A stretch of DNA of 19,392 nucleotides from the NCBI GenBank assembly GCA_017880985.1, contig JADGRK010000008.1, positions 1 through 19,392 on the forward strand. Direction: 5' to 3'. Positions 7,306 through 15,738 of the stretch are shown here, piece by piece. The notes below the pieces were generated by a model that saw nothing but the letters and a program-made list of their open reading frames with translations, did not search any database and was not told the origin of the DNA. A program made the translations under genes and the position numbers. Positions within the stretch are counted from its first letter, which is position 1. Every line of letters begins with the position of its first letter. The stretch is from Rhodoferax sp. (GTDB taxonomy: Bacteria; Pseudomonadota; Gammaproteobacteria; Burkholderiales; Burkholderiaceae_C).

Positions 7306-8634
7306 ATGCAACCTGACCTCTACACCATTCGGCAAAAGCTGCGCTCCGGCCAGACCCAGCCAGGCACAGAAATCGAACGTTCGATTGAGGTGGCGCAGTC
7401 CGCACGCTGCCAGCAAGTTTTTCTTCAAACCCTGTTTGACGAAGCGCGTGCCACAGCCAGCGGCGCAGACCTCCAGACCAGCCCGTTGGCAGGCCTGGCG
7501 GTATCCATCAAAGATTTATTTGACGTCGCCGGACAAATCACTCGTGCCGGCTCGGTGTTGCTCAACGAGGCCGCGCCCGCCACCTGCGACAGCCCGGCTG
7601 TGGCCCGGCTGCGTCGCGCCGGCGCCGCTTTCATTGGCCGCACCAACATGGTCGAGTTTGCGTTCTCTGGGGTTGGCATCAATCCGCACTTTGGTACACC
7701 CGCCAACGCAGCGAGCTCCGACTTGGCGCGCATACCGGGTGGTTCTTCATCCGGTGCCGCGGTGTCGGTGGCAAGTGGCGCCGCGTTCATTGGGCTGGGC
7801 TCAGACACTGGCGGCTCGATTCGAATCCCGGCGGCGCTCAACGGCATCGTCGGTTTCAAAAGTACCGCGCGCCTGGTGCCGACTGACGGTGTGTTGCCGC
7901 TTTCGAGCACGCTTGACACGGTCTGCGCCCTGACCCGCAGCGTGCGCGACGCGATGCTGGCGCACGAGTTGTTGGCGCAGCGACAAGTGACGCGCAGCAG
8001 CGCACCCTTGGCTGCCTACCGGCTGGCCGTCGTCACCACCGGGATGCTCGACGGACTCGACAGCACGGTCGCTCGGGCCTGGCAGCGCACCCTGAAAACG
8101 CTGCGCGATGCCGGCGCCCGGATCGAAGAGATCGCGCTGTCGGAGCTCAGCGAGCTGCCGCACATTCAGGCCAGTGGGGGCTTCTCGGCGGCTGAGAGCT
8201 ACGCCTGGCACCAGCATTTGCTGGCCAACCATGCCGCCGCCTACGATCCGCGCGTGGCAGCGCGCATTCAGCGCGGTGCCAGCATGAGCGCGTGCGACTA
8301 CCTCACGCTACAAGCCGAGCGAAAAAAATGGATCCGAAGAATGGAATCCACCCTGCAAGGCTTTGACGCGGTACTGTCGCCCACCGTCCCGATCGTGGCG
8401 CCACCGATTGCCGAGGTCGCCCCCGGGGCGCAACACGATGAGACGTTTTTCAAGGTCAACGCCCAATTGCTGCGCAACACCAGCGTCATCAACATGCTCG
8501 ACGGTTGTGCCCTGTCGCTGCCGTGCCATGCACCGGACGAGTTGCCCGTCGGTTTGATGGTCTGGGCCGCCGCATTGCACGACGACCCGGTGCTCAACAT
8601 CGCCTTCCAGATCGAACAGTTACTACAAAAATAA
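7306..8634 (+). CDS. Amidase-signature family amidase
   Basis: With the start chosen here this is a 442-residue cytoplasmic hydrolase of the amidase-signature family, which cleaves C-N amide bonds with a Ser-cisSer-Lys triad. The lysine is in SIKDLFDV (codon at 7510). The signature GGSSSGAAVSVASG begins at 7738 and holds the cis-serine. The nucleophile serine is in SDTGGSIRIPAA (codon at 7816). Its substrate cannot be read from the sequence; the family includes GatA, acylamidases, allophanate hydrolase and others. No gatB or gatC is adjacent, so it is unlikely to be GatA. Start uncertain: TTG 7216 or ATG 7219 would add about 30 residues, but that stretch is poorer in GC and contains the divergent rpsB promoter. 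Neither start has a good Shine-Dalgarno. Its last codons and stop lie inside a dispersed repeat. The next gene is a D-amino acid dehydrogenase, 46 bases on. Confidence 0.88.
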   Translation: MQPDLYTIRQKLRSGQTQPGTEIERSIEVAQSARCQQVFLQTLFDEARATASGADLQTSPLAGLAVSIKDLFDVAGQITRAGSVLLNEAAPATCDSPAVARLRRAGAAFIGRTNMVEFAFSGVGINPHFGTPANAASSDLARIPGGSSSGAAVSVASGAAFIGLGSDTGGSIRIPAALNGIVGFKSTARLVPTDGVLPLSSTLDTVCALTRSVRDAMLAHELLAQRQVTRSSAPLAAYRLAVVTTGMLDGLDSTVARAWQRTLKTLRDAGARIEEIALSELSELPHIQASGGFSAAESYAWHQHLLANHAAAYDPRVAARIQRGASMSACDYLTLQAERKKWIRRMESTLQGFDAVLSPTVPIVAPPIAEVAPGAQHDETFFKVNAQLLRNTSVINMLDGCALSLPCHAPDELPVGLMVWAAALHDDPVLNIAFQIEQLLQK

Positions 8635-8666
8635 TAGCTGCTTGCGCAGATTGCACGGGCGCTGGG
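8622..8666 (+). repeat. Dispersed AATAGCTGCT repeat, copy 1
   Basis: This copy starts ACTACAAAAATAATAGCTGC, then TTGCGCAG..., then CACGGGCGCTGGGG. It aligns base for base with copy 2 over its first 20 or so bases and with the middle of copy 3 (TTGCACGGG). It overlaps the end of the amidase gene: the TAA stop at 8632-8634 is inside the repeat. The tail GAGGCCATTTTGAT seen in the other copies is lost or diverged here. Confidence 0.7.
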
Positions 8667-8680
8667 GAAGAAATTAATTC

Positions 8681-9934
8681 ATGAAAATTGCAGTCATCGG
8701 GGCCGGCATCATCGGCATCACCACGGCCTACGAATTGGCTTGTAGCGGACACGCGGTCACGCTACTGGAGCGGCGCGGGGCTGCAGCCGAGGAAGCCAGT
8801 TTTGCCAACGGTGGTGTTCTGGCACCTGGCTATTTGGCAATGGGGGCCGCGCCCGGCATGCCAACCCAGGTGATCGGGCGCGGGTTCAGTCGCCAGGCCA
8901 CACTCCAGATGGGGCTACCTGTGAGCGCCGGCAAACTGGCGTGGCTCTGGAAGTGGCATCGCGCCGACCAACCCGACACCTGTCTGCGCAACCGCGTCCA
9001 ACTGCAACGCCTGGCGTTTTACAGCCGCCAGCGGCTAAACCAGGTCAGTGCCGATTTGAAGCTGGAATTTGAGGGCAGCCAGGGCCACCTGATGTTGCTG
9101 CGCTCGGAGAAAGAGTCAAAGCTGCTGCAAGCAGGTTTGCAGCGACTGCGTGATGCCGGTGTCGCCTTCAAAGAAATCGATCCTTCGCAGGCCCGCAAAA
9201 TAGAGACGGCGCTCAATCCTGATACCCCTTTTTTTGGCGCGATTCACTTTCCCGACGACGCGGTCGGCAACTGCCGCCAGTTTGCCCTGCTGCTGAAAAA
9301 TGAGGCGCAGCGCATGGGTGTGAAGTTCATGTTCAACACCAATGTCACACAAGTGCTGTCATCCAGCCCGATTGCCCTTGCCATTGCGGGCGAGAGCACA
9401 GCCTCTGAGTTTGATGCGGTGGTGCTGTGCGCCGGACTCGATTCTGCCCGCTTGCTTGCCCCTCTGGGACTGAGAATTGCGCTCGCCGCAATTCACGGCT
9501 ATTCGGTTAGCGCCACCATTCGCGAGAGCCTCAACGCGCCGCGCAGCCTCGTGACTGACCAACACTACCAAGTTTGCATCTCCCGCCTGGGCAAGCGTGT
9601 GCGGGTCACCGGTGGGGCTGAACTGGGCGGTTCCCCCGAAAAAAAAAGCGCCAAGGCACTGGCCACCCTTTACCAGGTCTTGCGCGACTGGTTTCCCGGT
9701 GCCGCCAAGCTCTCAGGCGGCGTGCAGGAATGGAAAGGCGCGCGTCCCATGTTGCCAGACGGTCTGCCGATCGTGGCGGCCAGCGGCGTCGCTGGGCTGT
9801 GGCTGAATCTGGGCCATGGTGCTAATGGCTGGGCGCTAAGCTGCGGTTCAGCCCGGGTGCTGGCTGACCTGATCAATGGCAAGACACCCGACCTCGATGT
9901 CAGCGGCTTGGGGCTGAATCGGCCAAGCGCATGA
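8681..9934 (+). CDS. dadA: D-amino acid dehydrogenase family FAD oxidoreductase (DadA-like)
   Basis: This 417-residue flavoprotein of the DAO/DadA family oxidatively deaminates D-amino acids to 2-oxo acids and passes electrons to the respiratory chain at the inner face of the membrane. The FAD Rossmann motif is GAGIIG at residues 7-12, followed by an acidic strand end LLERR. SFANGGVLAPGYL is the DadA-type block that follows. Near the C-terminus LNLGHGANGWALSCGSARVL matches the FAD-closing motif of DadA (usual form NLGHGTLGWTMACGSG). It is slightly shorter than E. coli DadA (432). GGGGA precedes the ATG by about 11 bases. No alanine racemase (dadX) is adjacent. The exact substrate is not fixed by the sequence, and glycine oxidase or another amine oxidase of this fold remains possible. 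Confidence 0.85.
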   Translation: MKIAVIGAGIIGITTAYELACSGHAVTLLERRGAAAEEASFANGGVLAPGYLAMGAAPGMPTQVIGRGFSRQATLQMGLPVSAGKLAWLWKWHRADQPDTCLRNRVQLQRLAFYSRQRLNQVSADLKLEFEGSQGHLMLLRSEKESKLLQAGLQRLRDAGVAFKEIDPSQARKIETALNPDTPFFGAIHFPDDAVGNCRQFALLLKNEAQRMGVKFMFNTNVTQVLSSSPIALAIAGESTASEFDAVVLCAGLDSARLLAPLGLRIALAAIHGYSVSATIRESLNAPRSLVTDQHYQVCISRLGKRVRVTGGAELGGSPEKKSAKALATLYQVLRDWFPGAAKLSGGVQEWKGARPMLPDGLPIVAASGVAGLWLNLGHGANGWALSCGSARVLADLINGKTPDLDVSGLGLNRPSA

Positions 9935-10012
9935 AGTTGGCAGACAATCCATGTTTTGCACCCACCACAAGCCGACACCCAGCGAGGACGAGAGCTATCA
10001 GTTTCAGGCGGC

Positions 10013-11452
10013 ATGAAAAAAATTGACTTCCAATCCCGCCATGCCTTGTTCAGCGTGGACGCCACGCGTCGCATTGAGCGGATGGCGCAGGCCGCTCTGC
10101 CGGCGCACACCCTGATGCAACGCGCGGGTCTGGCACTGGCGCAACTGGCGCTGGCCCTGGCACCGCATGCCGAGCGCGTCTGGATCGCCTGCGGCCCCGG
10201 CAACAATGGCGGCGACGGGCTGGAAGCGGCCATGCACTTGCAGCGCTGGGGCAAGCAGCCGGTGATCACCTGGCTCGGCAGCGTCGGCAGTGCGCCGGCG
10301 GACGCGGCCGCTTCATACCAACGCGCACTCGATGCCGGAGTCACCTTTGGCGAGGTGCCGCCGCGCAACTTTGACTTGTGCCTTGATGCGTTGCTGGGCC
10401 TGGGTGCCGTCGTGCGGGAACCCGAAGGCCGCATGGCCGACTGGATTCATCAAATGAACACCGGCAACGCGCCGGTGCTGGCGGTGGATTTGCCGACCGG
10501 CCTGCACGCCGACACCGGCACGGTGACCCAACTCAGCGTCAAAGCCACGCACACCTTGAGCCTGCTCACGCTCAAACCTGGCCTGTTCACCGCGCATGGG
10601 CGCGACGCCGCTGGCTGCGTCTGGCTGGCTGATCTCGATACCCGTCAAGCAACCAGCGGGCACAGCGCCTGGCTGGCCGGTACGCCGCCAGCCGAACCGC
10701 GCCTGCATGCCTCGCACAAAGGCAGCTTCGGCGATCTCACTGTGGTCGGCGGTGCCCCTGGCATGACCGGTGCCGCCCTGCTGGCTGCCTCCGCCGCCCT
10801 GCACGCCGGTGCTGGCCGGGTGTTTATCGCTCTGCTCGATGGCGGCTCGCTCAATGTGGATACCCGCCAGCCGGAGCTGATGTTCCGACCCGTCGATGGG
10901 CTTGACTTCTCCGCCATGACCGTGGTCTGCGGCTGCGGTGGCGGGGACGCGGTTCGCACTGTCCTTTCAAAAATATTATCCACCTCAGCCCAGGTCGTCA
11001 TCGATGCCGACGCCATTAACGCGATAGCCAACGACATCCAGCTGCAAACCTTGCTGACCACCCGCAGCCAGCGCGGTGCGGCCAGCGTGCTGACGCCGCA
11101 CCCGCTCGAAGCGGCGCGCGTGCTGGCTTGCAGCGCCGCTGACGTACAACGTGACCGCCTCGCTGCTGCCGGGCAACTGGCGCAGCGTTTTGCCTGCACC
11201 GTGGTGCTCAAAGGCTCCGGCACGGTGATCGCCGCCCCCAACCAGACGCCAGTCATCAACCCGACCGGCAACGCACGCCTCGCCACGGCCGGCACCGGCG
11301 ATGTACTGGCGGGTCTGATCGGCGCGCGCCTGGCGGCTGGCCGTGACGCTTTTGACGCCGCATGGCAGGCGGTCTATCAGCATGGACTGGCCGCCGATGA
11401 GTGGCCAGATAATCAGACCTTGACGGCTGGCGCACTCGCTCGATCACTATAA
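10013..11452 (+). CDS. nnrD: Bifunctional NAD(P)HX epimerase / ADP-dependent NAD(P)HX dehydratase
   Basis: This 479-residue fused repair enzyme restores hydrated, damaged NADH and NADPH. The N-terminal YjeF_N domain epimerises R/S-NAD(P)HX and shows ACGPGNNGGDGLEAAMHL (around residue 60) and VLAVDLPTGLHADTG. The C-terminal ribokinase-like domain dehydrates S-NAD(P)HX with ADP: KGSFGDLTVVGGAPGMTGAA, VVIDADAINAIAND, SVLTPHPLEAARVLA, VVLKGSGTVI (around 398), and GNARLATAGTGDVLAGLIGA (around 427) with the catalytic aspartate. The fused form is standard in bacteria. I start at the ATG at 10013 (MKKIDFQ) with AGGCGG just upstream; the frame extends to TTG 9956, but that part is not family-like. It ends at a dispersed repeat that provides the stop. 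Confidence 0.93.
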   Translation: MKKIDFQSRHALFSVDATRRIERMAQAALPAHTLMQRAGLALAQLALALAPHAERVWIACGPGNNGGDGLEAAMHLQRWGKQPVITWLGSVGSAPADAAASYQRALDAGVTFGEVPPRNFDLCLDALLGLGAVVREPEGRMADWIHQMNTGNAPVLAVDLPTGLHADTGTVTQLSVKATHTLSLLTLKPGLFTAHGRDAAGCVWLADLDTRQATSGHSAWLAGTPPAEPRLHASHKGSFGDLTVVGGAPGMTGAALLAASAALHAGAGRVFIALLDGGSLNVDTRQPELMFRPVDGLDFSAMTVVCGCGGGDAVRTVLSKILSTSAQVVIDADAINAIANDIQLQTLLTTRSQRGAASVLTPHPLEAARVLACSAADVQRDRLAAAGQLAQRFACTVVLKGSGTVIAAPNQTPVINPTGNARLATAGTGDVLAGLIGARLAAGRDAFDAAWQAVYQHGLAADEWPDNQTLTAGALARSL

Positions 11453-11508
11453 AAATAGTAGCTGCTTACGCAAGTTGAATAAGCGCTAGAGGCCATTTTG
11501 ATATAAAT
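11446..11508 (+). repeat. Dispersed AATAGCTGCT repeat, copy 2
   Basis: This is the fullest copy. It opens ACTATAAAAATAGTAGCTGC, then TTACGCAAGTTGAATAAGCG, then CTAGAGGCC and ATTTTGATATAAAT. It carries GCTTA...TAAGC arms that can form a small hairpin. The TAA stop of nnrD (11450-11452) is formed by its first bases. Its AT-rich end includes TG-A-TATAAA (11499-11507), which resembles an extended -10 and may contribute to expression of the next gene; that is speculative. Confidence 0.72.
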
Positions 11509-11660
11509 ATTCCAGAGCTTAATCCGATCCGGGAGGTGCGCTGACGGTGTCTTGACCAGGTCCCCGGCGCGACCGATCGCGCGACCCGCGGTCCAGACCA
11601 GACCCATTCCGCCCAAATCGGCAGATGCACAATACGCCACCCGCCAAGAGCCAAATCTGC

Positions 11661-14600
11661 ATGAACTTGAATCTCTTTCAATCACGCTCGCTCAAAACCC
11701 GCGTGACGCTTTTGACCGTGGGGATTTTCGTGCTGGGGATTTGGTTGTTGGCGTTTTACGCCGGCCGGATGCTACGGGATGATTTGCAGATCCTGCTCGG
11801 CCAGCAGCAGTTATCAACCACGCAATTGCTGGCGCGCGAAATCAACAATGAGATCAACAACCGTTTTGCTGCCCTGGCAAATGTCGCCAAACGGGTCAGC
11901 CCGACGATGCTGGCGCATCCGGCTGCCTTGCAGACCTTGCTCGACGAACATGTGATTCTTCAGAGCCTGTTCAACAGCGGTGTTTACATCCTCCAAGCCA
12001 ATGGTGCCACGTTGGCTGAAGTGCCTGGCAGCGAGCGAATCGGCCTCAATTACCTCGACCGTGACGACGCCGCGCTGGCACTGCGAAGCGGCACCGCCAG
12101 CGTCGGGAAACCGCACCTGGCAAGAATTGGCAAGCACCCTGAATTCGGCATGACGGTGCCAATCCGAGACGCCCAGGGTCGCGTGACCGGTGCGCTGCGC
12201 GGCGAGATCAACCTCAACTTGCCCAACTTTCTGGATGCAATTACCGACCACCAGTATGGCAGCAGCGGCAGCTATTGGCTGGTCTCGCGCAAGCACCGGC
12301 TGCTGATCACCAATAGTGGCGTGAAGCGCGTCATGGACCCGGCACCGGCGCGCGGCGTCAACCCCTTGATTGACCGCTTCATGCAGGGCTTTGAGGGTTC
12401 TGCGATTTTCATCGATCCATTTAATGTGGAGACGCTGACCTCGGCCAAAGGCATTCCAGCAGCCGGTTGGTACGTGGTTGCGGCACTACCCATCACAGAA
12501 GCCTTTGCGCCCATCCACGCCATGCAGCAGCGACTGCTGCTCGCCACGCTCCTGCTCACGCTGCTGGCGGGGGCGCTGACCTGGTGGATGCTGCGGCGCC
12601 AGCTTGCACCGCTGCTGGCCACCGCCAACACATTGGGTGCCATGACGGCGACCGGCCGGTTCCCGCCGGCCTTGCCGATTGACCACCAGGACGAAGTCGG
12701 CCATTTGATCGGTGGCTTCAATCACCTGCTCGAAACATTGCATCAACGCGAGACTTTGCTCAAACAGATTCTTGATACCTCCAGCGTCGCGATCTTTGTC
12801 ATCGACGCGCAAGGGCACATCACGCAAGCCAACCAAAGCATGGCCAATATGTTCGGCTTCCCGCTCGATGCGCTGATCGGGCGTGACTACGTCAGCCTGG
12901 TACATCCGGCGCAGCGCGAGGCTGCGCGACAGAACATGTCTTCCATGCTGGCCGGCGAAGTCTCCATTTCGGACCTGGATCGACTTTATTGCCAGCGCGA
13001 CCAAACTGAATTCTGGGGCCACCTGACGTGTCACAGTTTCGATGACGCCAGCACCGAACAACGCCGCCTGGTTGGCGTGATCGCTGATGTCAACGAGCGC
13101 AAGCAAAGCGAGCGGTTTGAACAATTTCGCAGCCATATTCTCGAATTGCTGGCCAACGGCGAGCCACTACCGAGCATTCTTGAAACCTTGGCACGTGGTG
13201 TGGAACAACTCAACCCGGCGCTGCTTTGCAATATTTTGTTGTCGGGCCAGCAAGCCCCGCACCTCGACCGCGCGCTGGCGACCAACGCTGACGTGGCCGC
13301 TTGCTGGTCGCAACCCATTGTCTCGGCAACGGGCCAGGTGCTGGGCAATTTTGCCGTCCGCCAGCGTGGCGCTCAGGCACCCACACCAGCCGACATTGCC
13401 CTGGTGCAACGTTTCGCCCGCGTCGCCAGCATTGTGCTTGAGCGCCGTGCTGATGCCGAAAAAATACGTGACAGCGAAGAACGTTTTCGCACCCTGATTG
13501 AGGAATCACCCACCGCCATTTGCGTTCATCGCCAAGGAAAAATGCTTTATGTCAATCCGGCCGCCATCAAGTTGATCGGTGCCACGACCGCTCAAGAGCT
13601 GGTCGGCAAATCGGTGTTCGAGCGGATTCACCCTGACTTTCGTCAAATCTCGCGAGCCCGGGTGCAGAGCGTCAGCGACTCTGGCATCGCAGCGCCACTG
13701 ATCGATGAGAAATATCTCAAACTCGACGGCAGCACCATCGACGTCGAAGTCCAGAGTACCGGGATGATCTACAACGGCCAGCCAGCCGTCCGAACCGCCT
13801 TTCGCGACACCACCGAGCGCAAACTGGCGCACGAAAAACTCCTGCTGGCCGCCAGCGTTTTCAGCCACGCCCGCGAAGGCATCACCATCACCGACGCGCA
13901 GGCCAACATCATCGACGTCAACGAGGCTTTTTGCCATATCACCGGCTACCGCCGCGACGAGGTGCTGGGCCGCAACCCACGCTTCCTCAGCTCGACGCGC
14001 CAGGGCAAACAGTTTTACGCCAGGATGTGGCACAGCCTGAGCGAAAAAGGTCACTGGTACGGTGAAATCTGGAACCGGCGCAAGAGCGGCGAGGTCTATC
14101 CCACCACGCTGACCATCAGTGCCGTGCGCAACGATCAGGCAGAAATTCAACATTACGTGTCACTGTTCTCCGACATCACACTGATCAAGGCGCACCAACA
14201 CGAATTGGAGCACATTGCACATTTTGACGCCCTCACCAACCTGCCCAATCGGGTGCTGCTGGCCGACCGCCTGCAGCAAGGCATGACGGGGGCCCAACGC
14301 CGCGGCCAGCCGTTGGCGGTGGCCTATCTCGACCTGGACGCCTTCAAGGCCATCAACGACCAGCACGGCCATGAAGCCGGCGACCTGTTGCTGCTGACAC
14401 TGGCCACGCGCATGAAGCAGGCCCTGCGCGAAGGCGACACGCTGGCGCGCATCGGGGGCGACGAATTTGTCGCCGTGCTGATTGATCTGAGCGACCGCCA
14501 AGCCTGTGTGCCCCTGCTCCGACGACTGTTGGCCGCTGCCGCCGAGCCGGTGCATTTAGGCGGGCTGGTGCTGCAAGTCTCGGCCAGTCTGGGCGTTACT

Positions 14601-15572
14601 TTTTACCCTCAAGCCGAGGAAGTAGAGGCCGATCAATTGCTGCGTCAGGCCGACCAGGCGATGTACCAGGCCAAGCTGGCTGGCAAGAACCGCTTCCACT
14701 TTTTTGATGCCGAGCAAGACCGCAGTGCGCGCGGGCATCACGAGAGCCTTGAGCGCATCAGCCAGGCGCTTGACCGACGTGAATTCGTGCTCTATTACCA
14801 ACCCAAGGTCAACATGCGCACCGGAGCCGTGATTGGTGCTGAAGCACTGATTCGCTGGCAACATCCAGAAAAAGGTTTGCTTGCACCAGCCTTGTTTTTG
14901 CCAGTGATCGAGGATCATCCGTTAGCCGTCGATATTGGCGAGTGGGTGATTGCCACCGCGCTGGCCCAGAACGAGCTTTGGCAGGCCGATGGCCTTGACT
15001 TCCCCGTCAGCGTCAACGTGGGCGCACGCCAGCTCCAGCAGAGCAACTTTGTGCCACGCCTGCGCGAATTGCTGGCGGCGCACCCGGCGATCAAGCCATT
15101 CTGTCTGGAGATCGAAGTGTTGGAGACCAGCGCACTTGAAGGCCTGGTCGGCGTATCGCAAGTCATTGAGCAATGCCGCGAGATGGGGGTGCTGTTTGCC
15201 ATGGATGACTTTGGCACCGGCTATTCGTCACTGACTTACCTGAAGCGGCTGAAAGTCAACCTGCTCAAGATCGACCAGAGCTTTGTGCGCGACATGCTCG
15301 ACGACCCCGATGACCTGGCCATTTTGCAGGGCATCATCGGCTTGGCCGGTGCCTTCCGCCGTGACGTCATCGCCGAAGGCGTGGAAACCATTGCCCACGG
15401 CAGCCTGCTGCTGCAACTGGGCTGCGATCTGGCGCAGGGCTATGGCATTGCGCGGCCCATGCCGGCCGACCTCTTTCCGGCCTGGGCCGCAGGCTGGCAG
15501 CGCGATCCCGCCTGGATTGCGGTCAGCGCAAATCTGTCAAGATCGGATGGAGATGGAACTGGTAGCAACTAA
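11661..15572 (+). CDS. Membrane-anchored sensor with Cache, HAMP, three PAS, GGDEF and EAL domains
   Basis: About 1303 residues. Order: TM1 (about 15-35), periplasmic Cache-type sensor (36-290, ending in AAGWYVVAALPI), TM2 (about 293-312), HAMP (to 365), PAS1 (370-480), a GAF-like stretch (490-600), PAS2 (606-720), PAS3 (728-845), GGDEF (858-1015), EAL (1032-1280). GGDEF is intact at 932-936, with the inhibitory RxxD site (REGD) exactly five residues before it, so cyclase activity with product feedback is expected. EAL residues are present: EALIRW (E1061), SVNVGARQ, EIEVLET, DDFGTG, LLKIDQSF, AEGVE. A bifunctional c-di-GMP enzyme is likely; which activity dominates cannot be read. PAS3 has GRNPRFLSS in place of the LOV GRNCRFLQ, so a flavin-thiol LOV is excluded; heme or FAD binding is possible. 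Start uncertain: ATG 11625 would add 12 residues. The 150 bases upstream hold a 6-bp GC hairpin (11567-11582) of unknown role. Confidence 0.93.
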   Translation: MNLNLFQSRSLKTRVTLLTVGIFVLGIWLLAFYAGRMLRDDLQILLGQQQLSTTQLLAREINNEINNRFAALANVAKRVSPTMLAHPAALQTLLDEHVILQSLFNSGVYILQANGATLAEVPGSERIGLNYLDRDDAALALRSGTASVGKPHLARIGKHPEFGMTVPIRDAQGRVTGALRGEINLNLPNFLDAITDHQYGSSGSYWLVSRKHRLLITNSGVKRVMDPAPARGVNPLIDRFMQGFEGSAIFIDPFNVETLTSAKGIPAAGWYVVAALPITEAFAPIHAMQQRLLLATLLLTLLAGALTWWMLRRQLAPLLATANTLGAMTATGRFPPALPIDHQDEVGHLIGGFNHLLETLHQRETLLKQILDTSSVAIFVIDAQGHITQANQSMANMFGFPLDALIGRDYVSLVHPAQREAARQNMSSMLAGEVSISDLDRLYCQRDQTEFWGHLTCHSFDDASTEQRRLVGVIADVNERKQSERFEQFRSHILELLANGEPLPSILETLARGVEQLNPALLCNILLSGQQAPHLDRALATNADVAACWSQPIVSATGQVLGNFAVRQRGAQAPTPADIALVQRFARVASIVLERRADAEKIRDSEERFRTLIEESPTAICVHRQGKMLYVNPAAIKLIGATTAQELVGKSVFERIHPDFRQISRARVQSVSDSGIAAPLIDEKYLKLDGSTIDVEVQSTGMIYNGQPAVRTAFRDTTERKLAHEKLLLAASVFSHAREGITITDAQANIIDVNEAFCHITGYRRDEVLGRNPRFLSSTRQGKQFYARMWHSLSEKGHWYGEIWNRRKSGEVYPTTLTISAVRNDQAEIQHYVSLFSDITLIKAHQHELEHIAHFDALTNLPNRVLLADRLQQGMTGAQRRGQPLAVAYLDLDAFKAINDQHGHEAGDLLLLTLATRMKQALREGDTLARIGGDEFVAVLIDLSDRQACVPLLRRLLAAAAEPVHLGGLVLQVSASLGVTFYPQAEEVEADQLLRQADQAMYQAKLAGKNRFHFFDAEQDRSARGHHESLERISQALDRREFVLYYQPKVNMRTGAVIGAEALIRWQHPEKGLLAPALFLPVIEDHPLAVDIGEWVIATALAQNELWQADGLDFPVSVNVGARQLQQSNFVPRLRELLAAHPAIKPFCLEIEVLETSALEGLVGVSQVIEQCREMGVLFAMDDFGTGYSSLTYLKRLKVNLLKIDQSFVRDMLDDPDDLAILQGIIGLAGAFRRDVIAEGVETIAHGSLLLQLGCDLAQGYGIARPMPADLFPAWAAGWQRDPAWIAVSANLSRSDGDGTGSN

Positions 15573-15577
15573 ACAAC

Positions 15578-15640
15578 GCTATTACAACAATAGCTGCTAA
15601 CCCAATTTGCACGGGAGCTACAGGCCGATTTGATATGACG
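15578..15640 (+). repeat. Dispersed AATAGCTGCT repeat, copy 3
   Basis: GCTATTACAACAATAGCTGC begins 6 bases after the stop of the GGDEF-EAL gene. TAACCCAATTTGCACGGG and AGCTACAGGCCGATTTGATA follow. It shares the AATAGCTGCT core and the tail (A/G)GGCC-ATTTGATAT with copy 2, and TTGCACGGG with copy 1. TAGCT (15591-15595) and AGCTA (15616-15620) are inverted. It has the same orientation relative to the upstream gene as the other two copies. Confidence 0.7.
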
Positions 15641-15738
15641 TTTGTGCCCACCTGGCTGGCTTGTCGCCACGCGTGGAGTCGTTTGAGCAAGCGATGCTTG
15701 AATTTTGAAAAAATAACCGCCCTTATTCCATTTTTAGA

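Noticed and set aside
9670..10434. A 254-codon minus-strand frame spanning the dadA end and nnrD start
   Set aside because: S/A/P/R-rich without domain features, crossing two well-supported genes in antisense; composition artefact.
11567..11582. GCGCGA-CCGA-TCGCGC hairpin upstream of the GGDEF-EAL gene as a terminator of nnrD
   Set aside because: No T-run follows in either direction and 6-bp GC palindromes are common in this base composition; function not supported.
14451..14473. Possible degenerate GGDEF
   Set aside because: The motif reads GGDEF exactly with an RxxD site five residues before it, so it is not degenerate.
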